A stretch of 42,508 nucleotides of DNA from Pseudomonadota bacterium (GCA_029776255.1 JAKOTN010000002.1:1-42508), one strand, 5' to 3'. Positions 14,455 to 23,397 are shown, numbered from the stretch's first letter. The notes: a model not told the origin generated them from the letters alone. Translations and numbers: made by a program.

Positions 14455-15437
14455 ACGTTTCCGTTCTCGCCTGCCCGCAATGCGCCGCCCCCCTGCCCCG
14501 CCACGCTCGCTGGCGAACGGTCAGCTGCCCTTATTGCCAGTCCACGGTGACACACAACGAACCGGTGGCACGGGCCGCGCATTTCCGGCAAGCACGGGCA
14601 CGCGTCTGGGCGGCGCACGTCGCCGACGACGCCGCCGGTCGACCCACGCTGCGCTGTGGGGACCAGCACTACGGCCTGCTGGCCAAAATCGGTCAGGGCG
14701 AGCACGCCGACGTGTATCTGGCGAAAACAAGGCATCCCCTGCCGCAACGCGTGACCGTGAAGATCGCCCGTCCGGACAGCGCGCCGGGCAGGCTGGCCGC
14801 CGAGGCGGCGATTCTCGACCGGCTGCAAGCGCTCGGCGGCGCCGGCGCCGCCTACTTCTCGCAACGCCTGCCGCAAGCGGTGGCGCACGGCACGACCGAG
14901 GATGGCGCCGGCGGCACGCGGGAAGTGCTCGTCTTGCGTCACCCCAGCGGGTTCTGGGGTAGCCTGGCGGACACCATCGGCGATGCGACGCCCGGTGTCG
15001 ACCCTCGTCACGCGGTGTGGATGTGGCGGCGCATCCTCGAAGTGCTGGCATATCTGCACGACCGGGGCTGGACGCACGGCGATCTGCTGCCGGCGCATCT
15101 GCTGCTCCATCCGCGCGACCACGGCGTGCTGCCGATCGGCTGGTCGCGGGCGCGGCCATCGGCCACCGCGGAGCGCGTCGCCCGCGACCTGATGCAGGCG
15201 GCGTGGGCCATCCGCGCCGTGCTCCACGGCGGCACGACGCGGCCGGCGATCGCGCCGGAAATCCCGCACCACACGCCGCCGCCGCTGGCCGAACTGCTGC
15301 GGCGCGCCAGCGAAGACGCGGCCTGGTGTGTCGACCACGGCGCCCGGCGCATCGAACAGGCCCTGCGCGCCGCCACGCGACAAGTTTATGGGCCACCCCG
15401 TTTCATCCCCTACCACCCCACAGCCGCTCATTGCTAG
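14451..15437 (+). CDS. Zinc-ribbon protein kinase-like protein, probable pseudokinase
   Basis: 328 residues, ATGA overlap with nadE. An N-terminal zinc ribbon has C8-x2-C11 and C26-x2-C29 (CPQC, CPYC). A protein-kinase fold follows: glycine loop G81-Q-G83-E, VTVKIA with K104, E118 as candidate alpha-C Glu, and HGD at 209-211 in place of HRD. The usual Asn after HRD is His216, and the DFG motif is lost (PIGW at 228-231), so metal-dependent phosphotransfer is doubtful. Gene order and overlaps with NAD salvage genes upstream and vWA and PurA-like genes downstream suggest one shared function, perhaps as a regulatory scaffold sensing a nucleotide. This is inference; no name is known to me. Confidence 0.75.
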   Translation: MNVSVLACPQCAAPLPRHARWRTVSCPYCQSTVTHNEPVARAAHFRQARARVWAAHVADDAAGRPTLRCGDQHYGLLAKIGQGEHADVYLAKTRHPLPQRVTVKIARPDSAPGRLAAEAAILDRLQALGGAGAAYFSQRLPQAVAHGTTEDGAGGTREVLVLRHPSGFWGSLADTIGDATPGVDPRHAVWMWRRILEVLAYLHDRGWTHGDLLPAHLLLHPRDHGVLPIGWSRARPSATAERVARDLMQAAWAIRAVLHGGTTRPAIAPEIPHHTPPPLAELLRRASEDAAWCVDHGARRIEQALRAATRQVYGPPRFIPYHPTAAHC

Positions 15438-15446
15438 GAGACCCTC

Positions 15447-16424
15447 ATGGGCTACGGAAATTACTCGCACGCCGCGCACCAGGCGCTGATCGCCGATCGC
15501 GCCGCCTTGTCCGGCACGGAAGTCTTCGGCCAACGCAATTGCCACGCGCTGATGAATCCGCACGGACTGAAAATTCGCGAATCCCGCGACGGCGACGATC
15601 ATCCGCAATCGCTGGCCATCGCTTTCGCCCTCGATGTCACCGGCTCGATGGGCATGATTCCCGAATTGCTGGCCCGGCAGGAACTGCCGAGTTTCATGAA
15701 ACTGCTCGGTGACTGCCGCATCGCCGATCCACAGGTGCTGTTCATGGCCATTGGCGACGCCACTTCCGATAGCGCGCCGCTGCAAATCGGCCAGTTCGAA
15801 ACCACCGCCGAACTGATGGATCAATGGCTGACCTGGAGTTTTCTCGAAGGCGGCGGTGGTGGCGGCGGTTCGGAAAGCTACGAACTCGCGTTTTACGTGC
15901 TGGCCCAGCACACCGACATCGATTGCTGGGTCAAGCGCCGCAAGCGCGGCTATCTGTTCCTCACCGGCGACGAACGGCCTTACCCGGCCGTGTCGCGCCA
16001 TCAGATCGACGCCCTGCTTGGCGAAAAACTCGACGAGGACATTCCGATCGACGAGGTGATTGCCGCCGCCGCCGAAACCTACCATCTGTTCTTCCTGATT
16101 CCCGATCTCGAACGACGCGGGCATTGCGAGCGTCGGTGGCGCGAACTGCTCGGCGACCAGGTGATCTGCATGGAGTCGCACGTAGACACCTGCTCCGTGG
16201 CGGCGGCGATCGTCGGCCTGACGGAAGGCACCCTGTCCGACGTCGACGCCGTCGCCACGGTGCTGGCCGCGAACGGCACCCCCCGGGAGCGGATCGCCGC
16301 CACCATCCGCGCCTTGCAGCCTTACGCCGACCTGCTCGATCCCGAGGCCGCCAAACGCGTCAACCGCGCGTTGCCGCCGGCCGCCAGCCACCGGCCGGCA
16401 TGGTGGAAACGGCTTTTCGCCTGA
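15447..16424 (+). CDS. vWA-domain protein of the NAD operon
   Basis: 325 residues, 9 bases after the kinase-like gene, with AGGAG before the ATG. It carries a von Willebrand A fold with a MIDAS-type DVTGSMG at 63-69, DATSDS at 104-109 and a Gly run (135-141) before SESYELAFYVL. The region TGDERPYPAV and YHLFFLIPDLE follows, with a C-terminal helical tail ending AWWKRLFA. No signal peptide or membrane segment is visible, so it is cytoplasmic. vWA proteins typically bind partners through a metal ion and often pair with ATPases or kinases; here the kinase-like protein is the obvious partner. Substrate and role are unknown. Confidence 0.8.
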   Translation: MGYGNYSHAAHQALIADRAALSGTEVFGQRNCHALMNPHGLKIRESRDGDDHPQSLAIAFALDVTGSMGMIPELLARQELPSFMKLLGDCRIADPQVLFMAIGDATSDSAPLQIGQFETTAELMDQWLTWSFLEGGGGGGGSESYELAFYVLAQHTDIDCWVKRRKRGYLFLTGDERPYPAVSRHQIDALLGEKLDEDIPIDEVIAAAAETYHLFFLIPDLERRGHCERRWRELLGDQVICMESHVDTCSVAAAIVGLTEGTLSDVDAVATVLAANGTPRERIAATIRALQPYADLLDPEAAKRVNRALPPAASHRPAWWKRLFA

Positions 16425-16445
16425 TTCCGGACGCGACTATCGATC

Positions 16446-17795
16446 ATGCCGACCACACGCCACGTCTCGCTGCTCGGACTCGGTTTTGGCGACTGCGGCA
16501 AGGGCGTGTTCACCGACGCCTTATGCCGCCGCTGGCCGGTGCATACCGTGGTGCGCTTCAACGGCGGCGCCCAGGCCGGGCACAACGTCGTTCTCGCCGA
16601 CGGGCGCCATCACACCTTCTGCCAGTTCGCCGCCGGCACCTTCCTGCCCGGCGTGGCGACGGTCCTGGCGTATCCAGTGGTGGTGCACCCGAGCGCCCTG
16701 CTGGTCGAACACCGCCGGCTGCGCGCGCTCGGCGTGGACGACGCGCTGGCACGCCTGCGCATCGATTCCCGTTGCCGGATCGACACGCCTTTCCATCAGG
16801 CGGCCGGCCGGCTGCGCGAGTGGCGGCGCGGCAACGGCGCGCACGGCAGTTGCGGCGTCGGCGTCGGCGAAACCGTCCGCCATGCCTTGCGCTTCCCCGA
16901 GCAGGTGCTGCGCTACGCGGATCTCGCCCGCCCGGCGCTGGCAATGCGGAAACTCGCGGCGATACGTGGCCAGGCGTGCGCCGAATTTGACCGCTTCGAC
17001 ACCGTCGAAGCACTCGCCGGCGCGTCGGCGAGCGGCCACGACGACGCCCTCGCCGAATACCGGCTGCTGCACGACGAAAGGCTGGCCGAGCAGTGGTTGT
17101 GCCAGGTGTCGCCGCTGCTTGAACAGTCCCCTCCGGCCTCGCCGGCCACCATCGCCGAGCGCCTCGACCAGCCGGGAAGCGTCTTGTACGAGGGCGCGCA
17201 AGGCGTTTTGCTCGACGAATGGCGCGGCTTTCATCCGCACACCACCTGGAGCCGCATTCACCCTCGCGCCGTGGCCGCCGTCGCCGCCGCTTATGGCGTC
17301 GCGCGGCGATCCATCGAACATTTCGGAATTCTGCGCACCTATCCGACGCGCCATGGGCAAGGGCCGCTGCCGACCTTCGATCCCGCGCTGGACGCTCTGC
17401 CGGAGCCGCATAACGGCAACGACGGCTGGCAAGGCCGTTTCCGGCGCGGCCACCCCGACGCGGTGCTGCTGCGGTACGCCCTGGCCGCCGTCGGCCCGCT
17501 CGACGGCGTGCTGATCAGCCATCTCGACGTCTTCGAAAAAATCGACGCGCTGCGCTGGTGCGACGCTTACCGCCTGGAGCCGAACGAGCGATGCGACACA
17601 TTGCCCCTCGGGCCGGCACGCGATCTGGCGTATCAAAGTCGCTTGACCAGGCGGCTATTGACCGCCAAGCCACACTACGAGAGCCCCCCGGTGTCGTCGG
17701 CCGACGATTTCATCGCCCGCGTCGCCGCCCTGGCGAAATGTCCGCCGCGCTTCGGCGCCTTCGGACCGACGGCGGCGAGCGTCACGGCGCTGTAG
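16446..17795 (+). CDS. Divergent adenylosuccinate synthetase (PurA) paralog
   Basis: 449 residues from ATG 16446, last gene of the NAD operon. PurA features: GFGDCGKG (15-20, catalytic Asp kept as D16; canonical is GDEGKG), RFNGGAQAGHNVV with H46 matching the catalytic His, and YEGAQGVLLD. GPLPTF resembles the canonical GPFPTE. The canonical aspartate-binding loop (TTGR-type, rich in Arg) is not found where expected; there the sequence reads GNDGWQGRFRRGHPDAV. PurA couples IMP and aspartate using GTP; the changed loop suggests another substrate, possibly a nicotinate- or purine-type nucleotide from this operon. It is unlikely to be the housekeeping PurA. The stop is followed by an AT-rich gap before convergent bpt. 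Confidence 0.75.
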   Translation: MPTTRHVSLLGLGFGDCGKGVFTDALCRRWPVHTVVRFNGGAQAGHNVVLADGRHHTFCQFAAGTFLPGVATVLAYPVVVHPSALLVEHRRLRALGVDDALARLRIDSRCRIDTPFHQAAGRLREWRRGNGAHGSCGVGVGETVRHALRFPEQVLRYADLARPALAMRKLAAIRGQACAEFDRFDTVEALAGASASGHDDALAEYRLLHDERLAEQWLCQVSPLLEQSPPASPATIAERLDQPGSVLYEGAQGVLLDEWRGFHPHTTWSRIHPRAVAAVAAAYGVARRSIEHFGILRTYPTRHGQGPLPTFDPALDALPEPHNGNDGWQGRFRRGHPDAVLLRYALAAVGPLDGVLISHLDVFEKIDALRWCDAYRLEPNERCDTLPLGPARDLAYQSRLTRRLLTAKPHYESPPVSSADDFIARVAALAKCPPRFGAFGPTAASVTAL

Positions 17796-17867
17796 AACAC
17801 GCCGCCGCGAATAGTTTTTTTAAACCAGTCGATTTAATAATGAAGACCGCCACCACCGCGCCCTTTT

Positions 17868-18629
17868 TCATGGCGGGGCAAGCGGTAGAGGGTCAACATC
17901 GGCCGGCAAATCCCGCCATTGCCCGCCGACGAACCCCTGCAAGGGTCTGAAGCTGGCCTTGTAGGACATCTTCCGGCAATCGCGAATCCAGTAGCCAAGA
18001 TACAGATACGGCAGACGATTGGCCGCGCATTGGGCAATCTGCCAGAGAATGTTGTAGGTACCGAAGCTGGCGGGGCGCCAGTCGGGATCGTAAAAGGTGT
18101 AAACCGAGGACAGACCGTCCTCGAGAACGTCGACGATGCTGACCATGCACAGCACGCCGTGGCAGGAAAATTCGATCAAGCGCGTATCGACGCGGCTTTG
18201 TAGCAGGAAATGAGCGTACTGCTCATCGCCGTCCTGATCCATGCCGCCGCCCGCGTGCCGGGCGGCCTGGTAGCGCAGATAGAGCCGGTAGTGCGCCTCG
18301 CGAAACAGCAGCGGCAACTCGCGGGCCTGCAATCCGCCGTGCAGACGCATGCCGCGCCGCTGGCTGCGATTGGGGTGAAAGCGGTCCACCGGAATGCGGA
18401 CCGGCACACAGGCGCGACAGGCGTCGCAATTGGGCCGGTAGGTGAACACGCCGCTACGCCGAAAGCCACGGCGCACCAGTTCGCCGTATACCTCGGTGGT
18501 GATCAGGTGGCTGGGGGTGACGACTTGCGAACGCGCTTTTTCACCGGGCAGATAACTGCAGGTATAAGGCGCCGTGGCGTAGAACTGTAGCAGCGAAAAC
18601 GGCAGTTCCGAATCGTCAGGCCGTGACAT
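17868..18629 (-). CDS. bpt: Aspartate/glutamate leucyltransferase (Bpt, N-end rule)
   Basis: 253 residues. [14 protein letters not shown] near the N-terminus, [17 protein letters not shown] in the middle, and [20 protein letters not shown] with [16 protein letters not shown] at the end are the arginyl/leucyl-transferase (ATE) blocks. The enzyme moves Leu from Leu-tRNA to proteins with N-terminal Asp or Glu, marking them for ClpSP. The start lies inside the aat coding end (14-base overlap), so the two N-end-rule transferases are translationally coupled. Confidence 0.93.
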   Translation of the reverse strand: MSRPDDSELPFSLLQFYATAPYTCSYLPGEKARSQVVTPSHLITTEVYGELVRRGFRRSGVFTYRPNCDACRACVPVRIPVDRFHPNRSQRRGMRLHGGLQARELPLLFREAHYRLYLRYQAARHAGGGMDQDGDEQYAHFLLQSRVDTRLIEFSCHGVLCMVSIVDVLEDGLSSVYTFYDPDWRPASFGTYNILWQIAQCAANRLPYLYLGYWIRDCRKMSYKASFRPLQGFVGGQWRDLPADVDPLPLAPP

Positions 18630-19341
18630 TCGCCGCCGTCCAAGGTTGACTGGCGCCGTCGACGGGCCACCGGCCGGGCTGCCAGGGCGCGCTGACCAGC
18701 GTCCGCAAGCGGTCGATGAACACGTCGCGCGGAATCTCGCGCGCGCCCAGGGAGGCGAGGTGCGCGGTTTTCATCTGGCAATCCACCATCCCGAATCCTT
18801 CTTCGTCAAGAAAACGCGCGAGATGCGCGGCGGCGATTTTCGACGCATCGGTGACATGCGCGAACATCGACTCGCCGTAGAACATGCGTCCAATGGCCAC
18901 GCCATACAGACCGCCGACCAGCCGACCGTCGCACCACGTTTCGACCGAATGGGCGATGCCAAGTTCGAACAGCCGCCAGTAGGCGCGCTGCATGTCCGGC
19001 AAAATCCAGGTGCCGTGCTGGCCGGCGCGCGGCGTTTCGGCACAGGCGCGAATGACCGCCGCGAAATCGCAGTCCAGTCTCACCTCGTGGCGACCGGCGC
19101 GCAACACCCGCCGCAAGGAACGCGAAATGCGAAACTCCGACGGAATCAACACCATGCGAGGATCGGGGCTCCACCACAGAATCGGCTCGCCCGCCGAATA
19201 CCAGGGAAAAACGCCGTGTTGGTAGGCGTCGATCAATCGCTTGGGCGTCAAGTCGCCGCCGCCGCAGAGTAATCCGTTCGGATCGGCCAACGCCTGCGCC
19301 AGCGGCGGAAAGGGGGCGTTGCCTTCCAGCCAGGGGATCAT
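18616..19341 (-). CDS. aat: Leucyl/phenylalanyl-tRNA-protein transferase
   Basis: 241 residues from ATG 19341; a TTG two codons earlier is also in frame. The blocks [39 protein letters not shown] and [18 protein letters not shown] are diagnostic for Aat. It transfers Leu or Phe from tRNA to proteins with N-terminal Lys or Arg, directing them to ClpS/ClpAP. Its ATG overlaps the fbpC stop (ATGA), placing an N-end-rule pair behind an iron-transporter ATPase in one operon. Confidence 0.95.
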   Translation of the reverse strand: MIPWLEGNAPFPPLAQALADPNGLLCGGGDLTPKRLIDAYQHGVFPWYSAGEPILWWSPDPRMVLIPSEFRISRSLRRVLRAGRHEVRLDCDFAAVIRACAETPRAGQHGTWILPDMQRAYWRLFELGIAHSVETWCDGRLVGGLYGVAIGRMFYGESMFAHVTDASKIAAAHLARFLDEEGFGMVDCQMKTAHLASLGAREIPRDVFIDRLRTLVSAPWQPGRWPVDGASQPWTAANVTA

Positions 19342-20450
19342 TGCCAAGAGCGACGCATCCGCGTCGACGACGGAAATGCCGGGCGTTCGGAATTGTCGAA
19401 GGCCACGACATGCTCGACATCGAGCCGGATGCCGACATCCTCACCGACGGCGTGATCGTAATGCGACGGCACCAGCGCCAGCACGTCCCTGCCGCTGGCC
19501 AGACGCAGGGTGTAGAGGATCTCGGCGCCGCGAAACGCCTTGTGCCGCACCTCGGCGCGCAGTGCGGACTGGTCGTCGTGAACGATATCGTCGGGACGCA
19601 GCAACACCTCGACACCGCAGCCCCGATCGCAAATCGCGCACCCCTGACGACATTGCGGCGGCACGCGCGCGCCGACGATACCGAACTCGATTTCGATGCG
19701 TCCGTCGCCGAGCGCCACACCGGGCAGGAACACCCCCTGACCGACGAAATTGGCGACCCGCCGGTTAGCGGGCTGGTGGTAAATCCGATACGGCGTGTCC
19801 CACTGCTGAACGATCCCGTCGGTCATGACGCCAATCTCGTCGGCGATGGCGAATGCCTCGTGCTGATCATGGGTCACCAGCACGGCGGTGGTATTCTGCC
19901 GCTTGAGAATTTCGCGCACTTCCAGCGACAGGCGCTCGCGCAAATCGACATCCAGATTGGAAAAGGGTTCGTCCAGCAGGATCAGTTGCGGGCGAGGCGC
20001 CAGGGCGCGCGCCAGCGCCACCCGCTGCTGTTGTCCCCCCGACAATTCATGCGGATAGCGGCTGCCCAGCGCGGCCAGGCCAACGGTTTCCAGCAGATCG
20101 CCGACACGCCGTCGCCGCTCGTCGCCCGTCAGCGCGGTCAGGCCGAAGCCGATATTGGCGGCGACACTGAGATGCGGAAACAGCGCGTAATCCTGGAAAA
20201 CCATGCCGATCCGCCGTTTCTCCGGCGGCACGCGCCGACCAACGCGGCTGACGGCACGCCCCCGCACGCGAATCTCGCCGCCGGCGAGGCCCTCGAATCC
20301 GGCAATGCAGCGCAACACGGTTGTTTTGCCGCATCCGGACGGCCCGAGCAAGCAGGCAATGCCGCCGGTGTCGACGGAAAAGCTGACGCCGTCGACAACG
20401 GTGGAGGATCCGTAGCGCTGGACAATGTTGTCGAGTTCGAGAAGCGCCAT
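19338..20450 (-). CDS. fbpC: Ferric iron ABC transporter ATP-binding protein with a Cys cluster
   Basis: 370 residues: Walker A GPSGCGKTT (36-44), Q-loop MVFQDYALFPH, signature ELSGGQQQRVALARAL, Walker B LILLDEP and H-loop THDQHEAF, then a TOBE-type C-terminal domain. It belongs to the FbpC/sulfate-type importer ATPases and should power Fe(III) import with the permease and binding protein encoded nearby. The TOBE region contains C267-x3-C271-x2-C274-x3-C278, which could bind a metal or Fe-S cluster as an iron sensor (inference). It is transcribed divergently from fbpB. Confidence 0.88.
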   Translation of the reverse strand: MALLELDNIVQRYGSSTVVDGVSFSVDTGGIACLLGPSGCGKTTVLRCIAGFEGLAGGEIRVRGRAVSRVGRRVPPEKRRIGMVFQDYALFPHLSVAANIGFGLTALTGDERRRRVGDLLETVGLAALGSRYPHELSGGQQQRVALARALAPRPQLILLDEPFSNLDVDLRERLSLEVREILKRQNTTAVLVTHDQHEAFAIADEIGVMTDGIVQQWDTPYRIYHQPANRRVANFVGQGVFLPGVALGDGRIEIEFGIVGARVPPQCRQGCAICDRGCGVEVLLRPDDIVHDDQSALRAEVRHKAFRGAEILYTLRLASGRDVLALVPSHYDHAVGEDVGIRLDVEHVVAFDNSERPAFPSSTRMRRSWQ

Positions 20451-20544
20451 CGTGAAATGATTTCCGTTTTGCCGGTGCAGTCAATCGGGCGGCGGTTGGG
20501 CGGCGGTTGGGTGTCTGTGCGTGTGACCCTGTCACGTTGTCAAT

Positions 20545-20550
20545 TATAAT
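20545..20550 (+). promoter_or_regulatory. Candidate -10 element (TATAAT) of fbpB
   Basis: Perfect TATAAT in caattataattctcg, 20 bases before the fbpB ATG; a poor TGTGAC lies at the -35 distance. If used, the fbpB leader would be only about 14 bases with no clear Shine-Dalgarno. The small inverted repeat gtgac-cct-gtcac sits at 20523-20535. Confidence 0.4.
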
Positions 20551-20570
20551 TCTCGTTTAGCCTGCAAACC

Positions 20571-22229
20571 ATGCGCCTTTCTCGCCTCCACCCGTTGCTT
20601 GTCGCCTCCGCCGTCATCGCCGTGGCGATCAGTCTGCCGGTGCTCGGCGTGCTGTCCACCCTTTTCGTCGGCGGCACCGGTCCGACCTGGGCGCACCTCG
20701 CGGCGACCGTTCTGCCGGAGTACATCTTCAACACGCTGGCGCTAGCCGTCACAGTGGCCGTTGGCGTCATCCTGCTCGGTGTCGCCACGGCGTGGCTGAC
20801 CGCGATGCACGATTTTCCCGCGCGACGCCTTTTCGAATGGGCCCTGATTCTGCCGATGGCGATGCCGGCGTATGTGCTGGCTTATGTCTATACCGACTTT
20901 CTGCAATTCATCGGCCCGTTGCAGACCGTCCTGCGCGCGTTTTTCGGCTGGACCAAGGCCGATTACTGGTTTCCGGAGGTGCGCGGCCTGGGCGGCGCGA
21001 TCGCCATCTTCATCCTCGCGCTATACCCCTACGTCTACCTGCTCACCCGCACCGCCTTCATCGAGCGCGCCGGCGGCATGCTCGAAACGGCGCGCACTCT
21101 CGGCCTGGGACCATGGCGCAGTTTCTTCCGCGTCTCCCTGCCGCTGGCCCGGCCGGCGTTCACCGCCGGCGCGATTCTGGCGCTGATGGAAACGCTGGCC
21201 GACTATGGCGCGGTGTCCTACTTCGGTGTCCAGACCTTCACCACCGGCATCTATCGCGCCTGGCTGTCGCTCGGCGACCGCATCGCCGCCGCGCAACTGG
21301 CGGCGGCATTGCTCGGTATCGTTTCCCTGCTGTTGACGATCGACGCCTTTTCCCGGCACCGCGCCCGTTTCCACGACACCACCGGGCGCCGCCGCCCGCC
21401 GACCGCGTATCGCCTCGCCGGCTGGCGCGGCGGGCTGGCGAGCGCAGTCTGCGCCGTGCCGGTGTTTCTCGGATTCGTCCTGCCGGCCTCGCTACTGTTG
21501 CGTCTGGCGCTCGCCGACGACAACCGGCCGCCGGTCGCGCATTTCATCGATCTGGCGCGGAACAGCTTTCTGCTCGCCGGCCTGACCGCCGTTATCGCCG
21601 TCGCCCTGGCGGTGCTGCTGGCTTACGGCGCGCGCTTGTCGCGGGGGCTGCTGGCGCCGGCCCTGAACCGGCTGGTCGGCCTGGGCTACGCCGTGCCGGG
21701 TTCGGTCATCGCCGTCGGGGTGTTGATCCCGGTGACACGCCTCGACCTCTGGCTCGGAAACCACTGGCAACAGTGGTTCGGCGGAAACCCTGGGTTGTTG
21801 CTCACCGGCGGCATCGCGGCGCTGGTCTACGCCTATCTGGTACGCTTTCTGGCCATTGCCCTGCAAACGGTCGGCAACAGCTTGTCCAAAATCACCGCCA
21901 GCATGGATGACGCGGCGCGCGGCTTGGGACTGACTCCGGCAAGCACCTTGCGCCGGGTGCATCTGCCGCTGATGCGCGGCAGCCTATTTACCGCCGCCCT
22001 GCTCGTCTTCGTGGACGTGATGAAGGAATTGCCGGCGACGCTGGTGATGCGTCCCTTCGATTTCGACACCTTGGCGACCCAGACCTACACGCTGGCCTCC
22101 GACGAGCGGCTGGCCGAAGCGGCCAGCGTGTCGTTGACGATCGTCCTGGTCGGCCTGTTGCCGCTGATCGTCTTGTCCCGCCAGATCTCTCGCGCGCCGC
22201 TCAACGCCGGACGACGCACGGACCGGTAG
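20571..22229 (+). CDS. fbpB: Ferric iron ABC transporter permease (two fused halves)
   Basis: 552 residues with about 12 hydrophobic segments. Two inner-membrane transport domains each carry an EAA-type loop facing the ATPase: ETARTLGLGPWRSFFRVSLP in the first half and DAARGLGLTPASTLRRVHLP in the second. This is the duplicated FbpB architecture (single polypeptide of about 500-560 residues). It moves Fe(III) across the inner membrane using FbpC and FbpA. It is convergent with fbpA, 25 bases apart. Confidence 0.92.
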   Translation: MRLSRLHPLLVASAVIAVAISLPVLGVLSTLFVGGTGPTWAHLAATVLPEYIFNTLALAVTVAVGVILLGVATAWLTAMHDFPARRLFEWALILPMAMPAYVLAYVYTDFLQFIGPLQTVLRAFFGWTKADYWFPEVRGLGGAIAIFILALYPYVYLLTRTAFIERAGGMLETARTLGLGPWRSFFRVSLPLARPAFTAGAILALMETLADYGAVSYFGVQTFTTGIYRAWLSLGDRIAAAQLAAALLGIVSLLLTIDAFSRHRARFHDTTGRRRPPTAYRLAGWRGGLASAVCAVPVFLGFVLPASLLLRLALADDNRPPVAHFIDLARNSFLLAGLTAVIAVALAVLLAYGARLSRGLLAPALNRLVGLGYAVPGSVIAVGVLIPVTRLDLWLGNHWQQWFGGNPGLLLTGGIAALVYAYLVRFLAIALQTVGNSLSKITASMDDAARGLGLTPASTLRRVHLPLMRGSLFTAALLVFVDVMKELPATLVMRPFDFDTLATQTYTLASDERLAEAASVSLTIVLVGLLPLIVLSRQISRAPLNAGRRTDR

Positions 22230-22254
22230 CGGCGCTCCATTTCGCCGCCGACGA

Positions 22255-23274
22255 TCAGCGATAACCGGCGCGGTCGAAAATGATCTGCGCCTTGGCGCGA
22301 TACATGGCCAGCGAACCCACCGGCAAGGTATCGGCCTTGAATTTGCCGAAGCTCTCCAGCGCGGGATTGGAAATCTTGACCCCCGCGACCACCGGCCACT
22401 CGTTGTTGCCATCGGCAAAGTAGCGTTGCGCGCTATCGCTGACCAGATACTCCAGGAACTTGACCGCCTCTTCCTTGTGCGGCGCCGTTTTCAGCATCCC
22501 ACCGCCGGAAACGTTGATATGCGCGCCGTTGCCCTGCTGATCGGGCCAGACGACGACGATTTTTTCCATCGCCGCCCGCTCCTCCGGTTTCGACGAGCGC
22601 AACAGGCGTGCCAGATAGTAGGTATTGGCCAGCGCCACGGAACATTCGCCGGCGGCCACCGCCAGAATCTGATCGGTATCGCCGCCTTTTGGTGGCCGGG
22701 CGAAGTTGGCGACGACGCCTTTCGCCCACTCCTCGGCCTTGGCTTCTCCCTGGTGCGCGATAATCGACGCCATCAACGACAGGTTGTAGGGATGAGAGCC
22801 GGAGCGGGAGCAAATTTTTCCTTTCAAACGGGGATTGGCCAAATCGGCGTACGTTTTAACCTCATCGGGCTTGACGGCACCCTTGGCATAAACGATCACA
22901 CGCGCCCGGGTCGAAAAGGAAAACCAGTCGCCGGTACGCAGATTCGCTGGAATTCTCGCCTCGAGAATCGGCGAGCGGATTGGCGCGAACAAACCCAATT
23001 CGCGCGCCGCCGCCAACCGCGCCGCATCGACGGTCAGGAAAATATCCGCCGGGCTGTTGCCGCCCTCGCTTTTTATCCGCTCAAGCAATTCGTCCTCCTT
23101 GCTCTCGATACGCTTGATGACGATGCCTGTCTGCCGAGTGAAGTCGTTATAAAGCGCGGCGTCGGTCTGGTAGTGACGCGCCGAATAGAGATTCAACACC
23201 TTCTCCTGCGCTTGCAGACCCGGCGCACTGGACAGGGAAAGAACAACCAGCAGATGCGATATCGAGAACTTCAT
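22255..23274 (-). CDS. fbpA: Fe(III) ABC transporter substrate-binding protein
   Basis: 339 residues with a signal peptide (MKFSISHLLVVLSLSSAPGL, cut near QAQ). The mature start LNLYSARHYQTDAALYNDF and the later ANTYYLARLL are the bacterial transferrin (FbpA) blocks; the tandem Tyr pair is the iron ligand. It collects ferric iron in the periplasm for FbpB/FbpC. It is preceded by a Fur-box-like sequence, so iron repression is likely. Confidence 0.92.
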   Translation of the reverse strand: MKFSISHLLVVLSLSSAPGLQAQEKVLNLYSARHYQTDAALYNDFTRQTGIVIKRIESKEDELLERIKSEGGNSPADIFLTVDAARLAAARELGLFAPIRSPILEARIPANLRTGDWFSFSTRARVIVYAKGAVKPDEVKTYADLANPRLKGKICSRSGSHPYNLSLMASIIAHQGEAKAEEWAKGVVANFARPPKGGDTDQILAVAAGECSVALANTYYLARLLRSSKPEERAAMEKIVVVWPDQQGNGAHINVSGGGMLKTAPHKEEAVKFLEYLVSDSAQRYFADGNNEWPVVAGVKISNPALESFGKFKADTLPVGSLAMYRAKAQIIFDRAGYR

Positions 23275-23291
23275 GGCTCAGCCCAAAAAAT

Positions 23292-23310
23292 GAGAATGAT
23301 TATCATCATA
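23292..23310 (-). promoter_or_regulatory. Fur box upstream of fbpA
   Basis: gagaatgattatcatcata matches the 19-bp Fur consensus at 15 positions and lies 18 bases before the fbpA start codon, where a bound repressor would block initiation. Confidence 0.75.
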
Positions 23311-23363
23311 CAGACACAAACCACCCGAAACAATGTAAATAAAAACCGTTATCGTTTGATGGA

Positions 23364-23393
23364 CAAAAAAAACGACGCATGGCGTCGTTTTTT
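23364..23393 (-). terminator. Terminator after the C40 peptidase gene
   Basis: Stem aacgacgc / gcgtcgtt with a 3-base loop, flanked by A and T runs, so it works for the minus-strand gene ending at 23398 and could act in both directions. Confidence 0.8.
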
Positions 23394-23397
23394 GCTT

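Noticed and set aside
14187-16391. 734-codon minus-strand open frame opposite the kinase-like and vWA genes
   Set aside because: Low-complexity His/Gln/Gly/Arg-rich shadow frame; the plus-strand genes have ordered motifs, RBSs and operon spacing.
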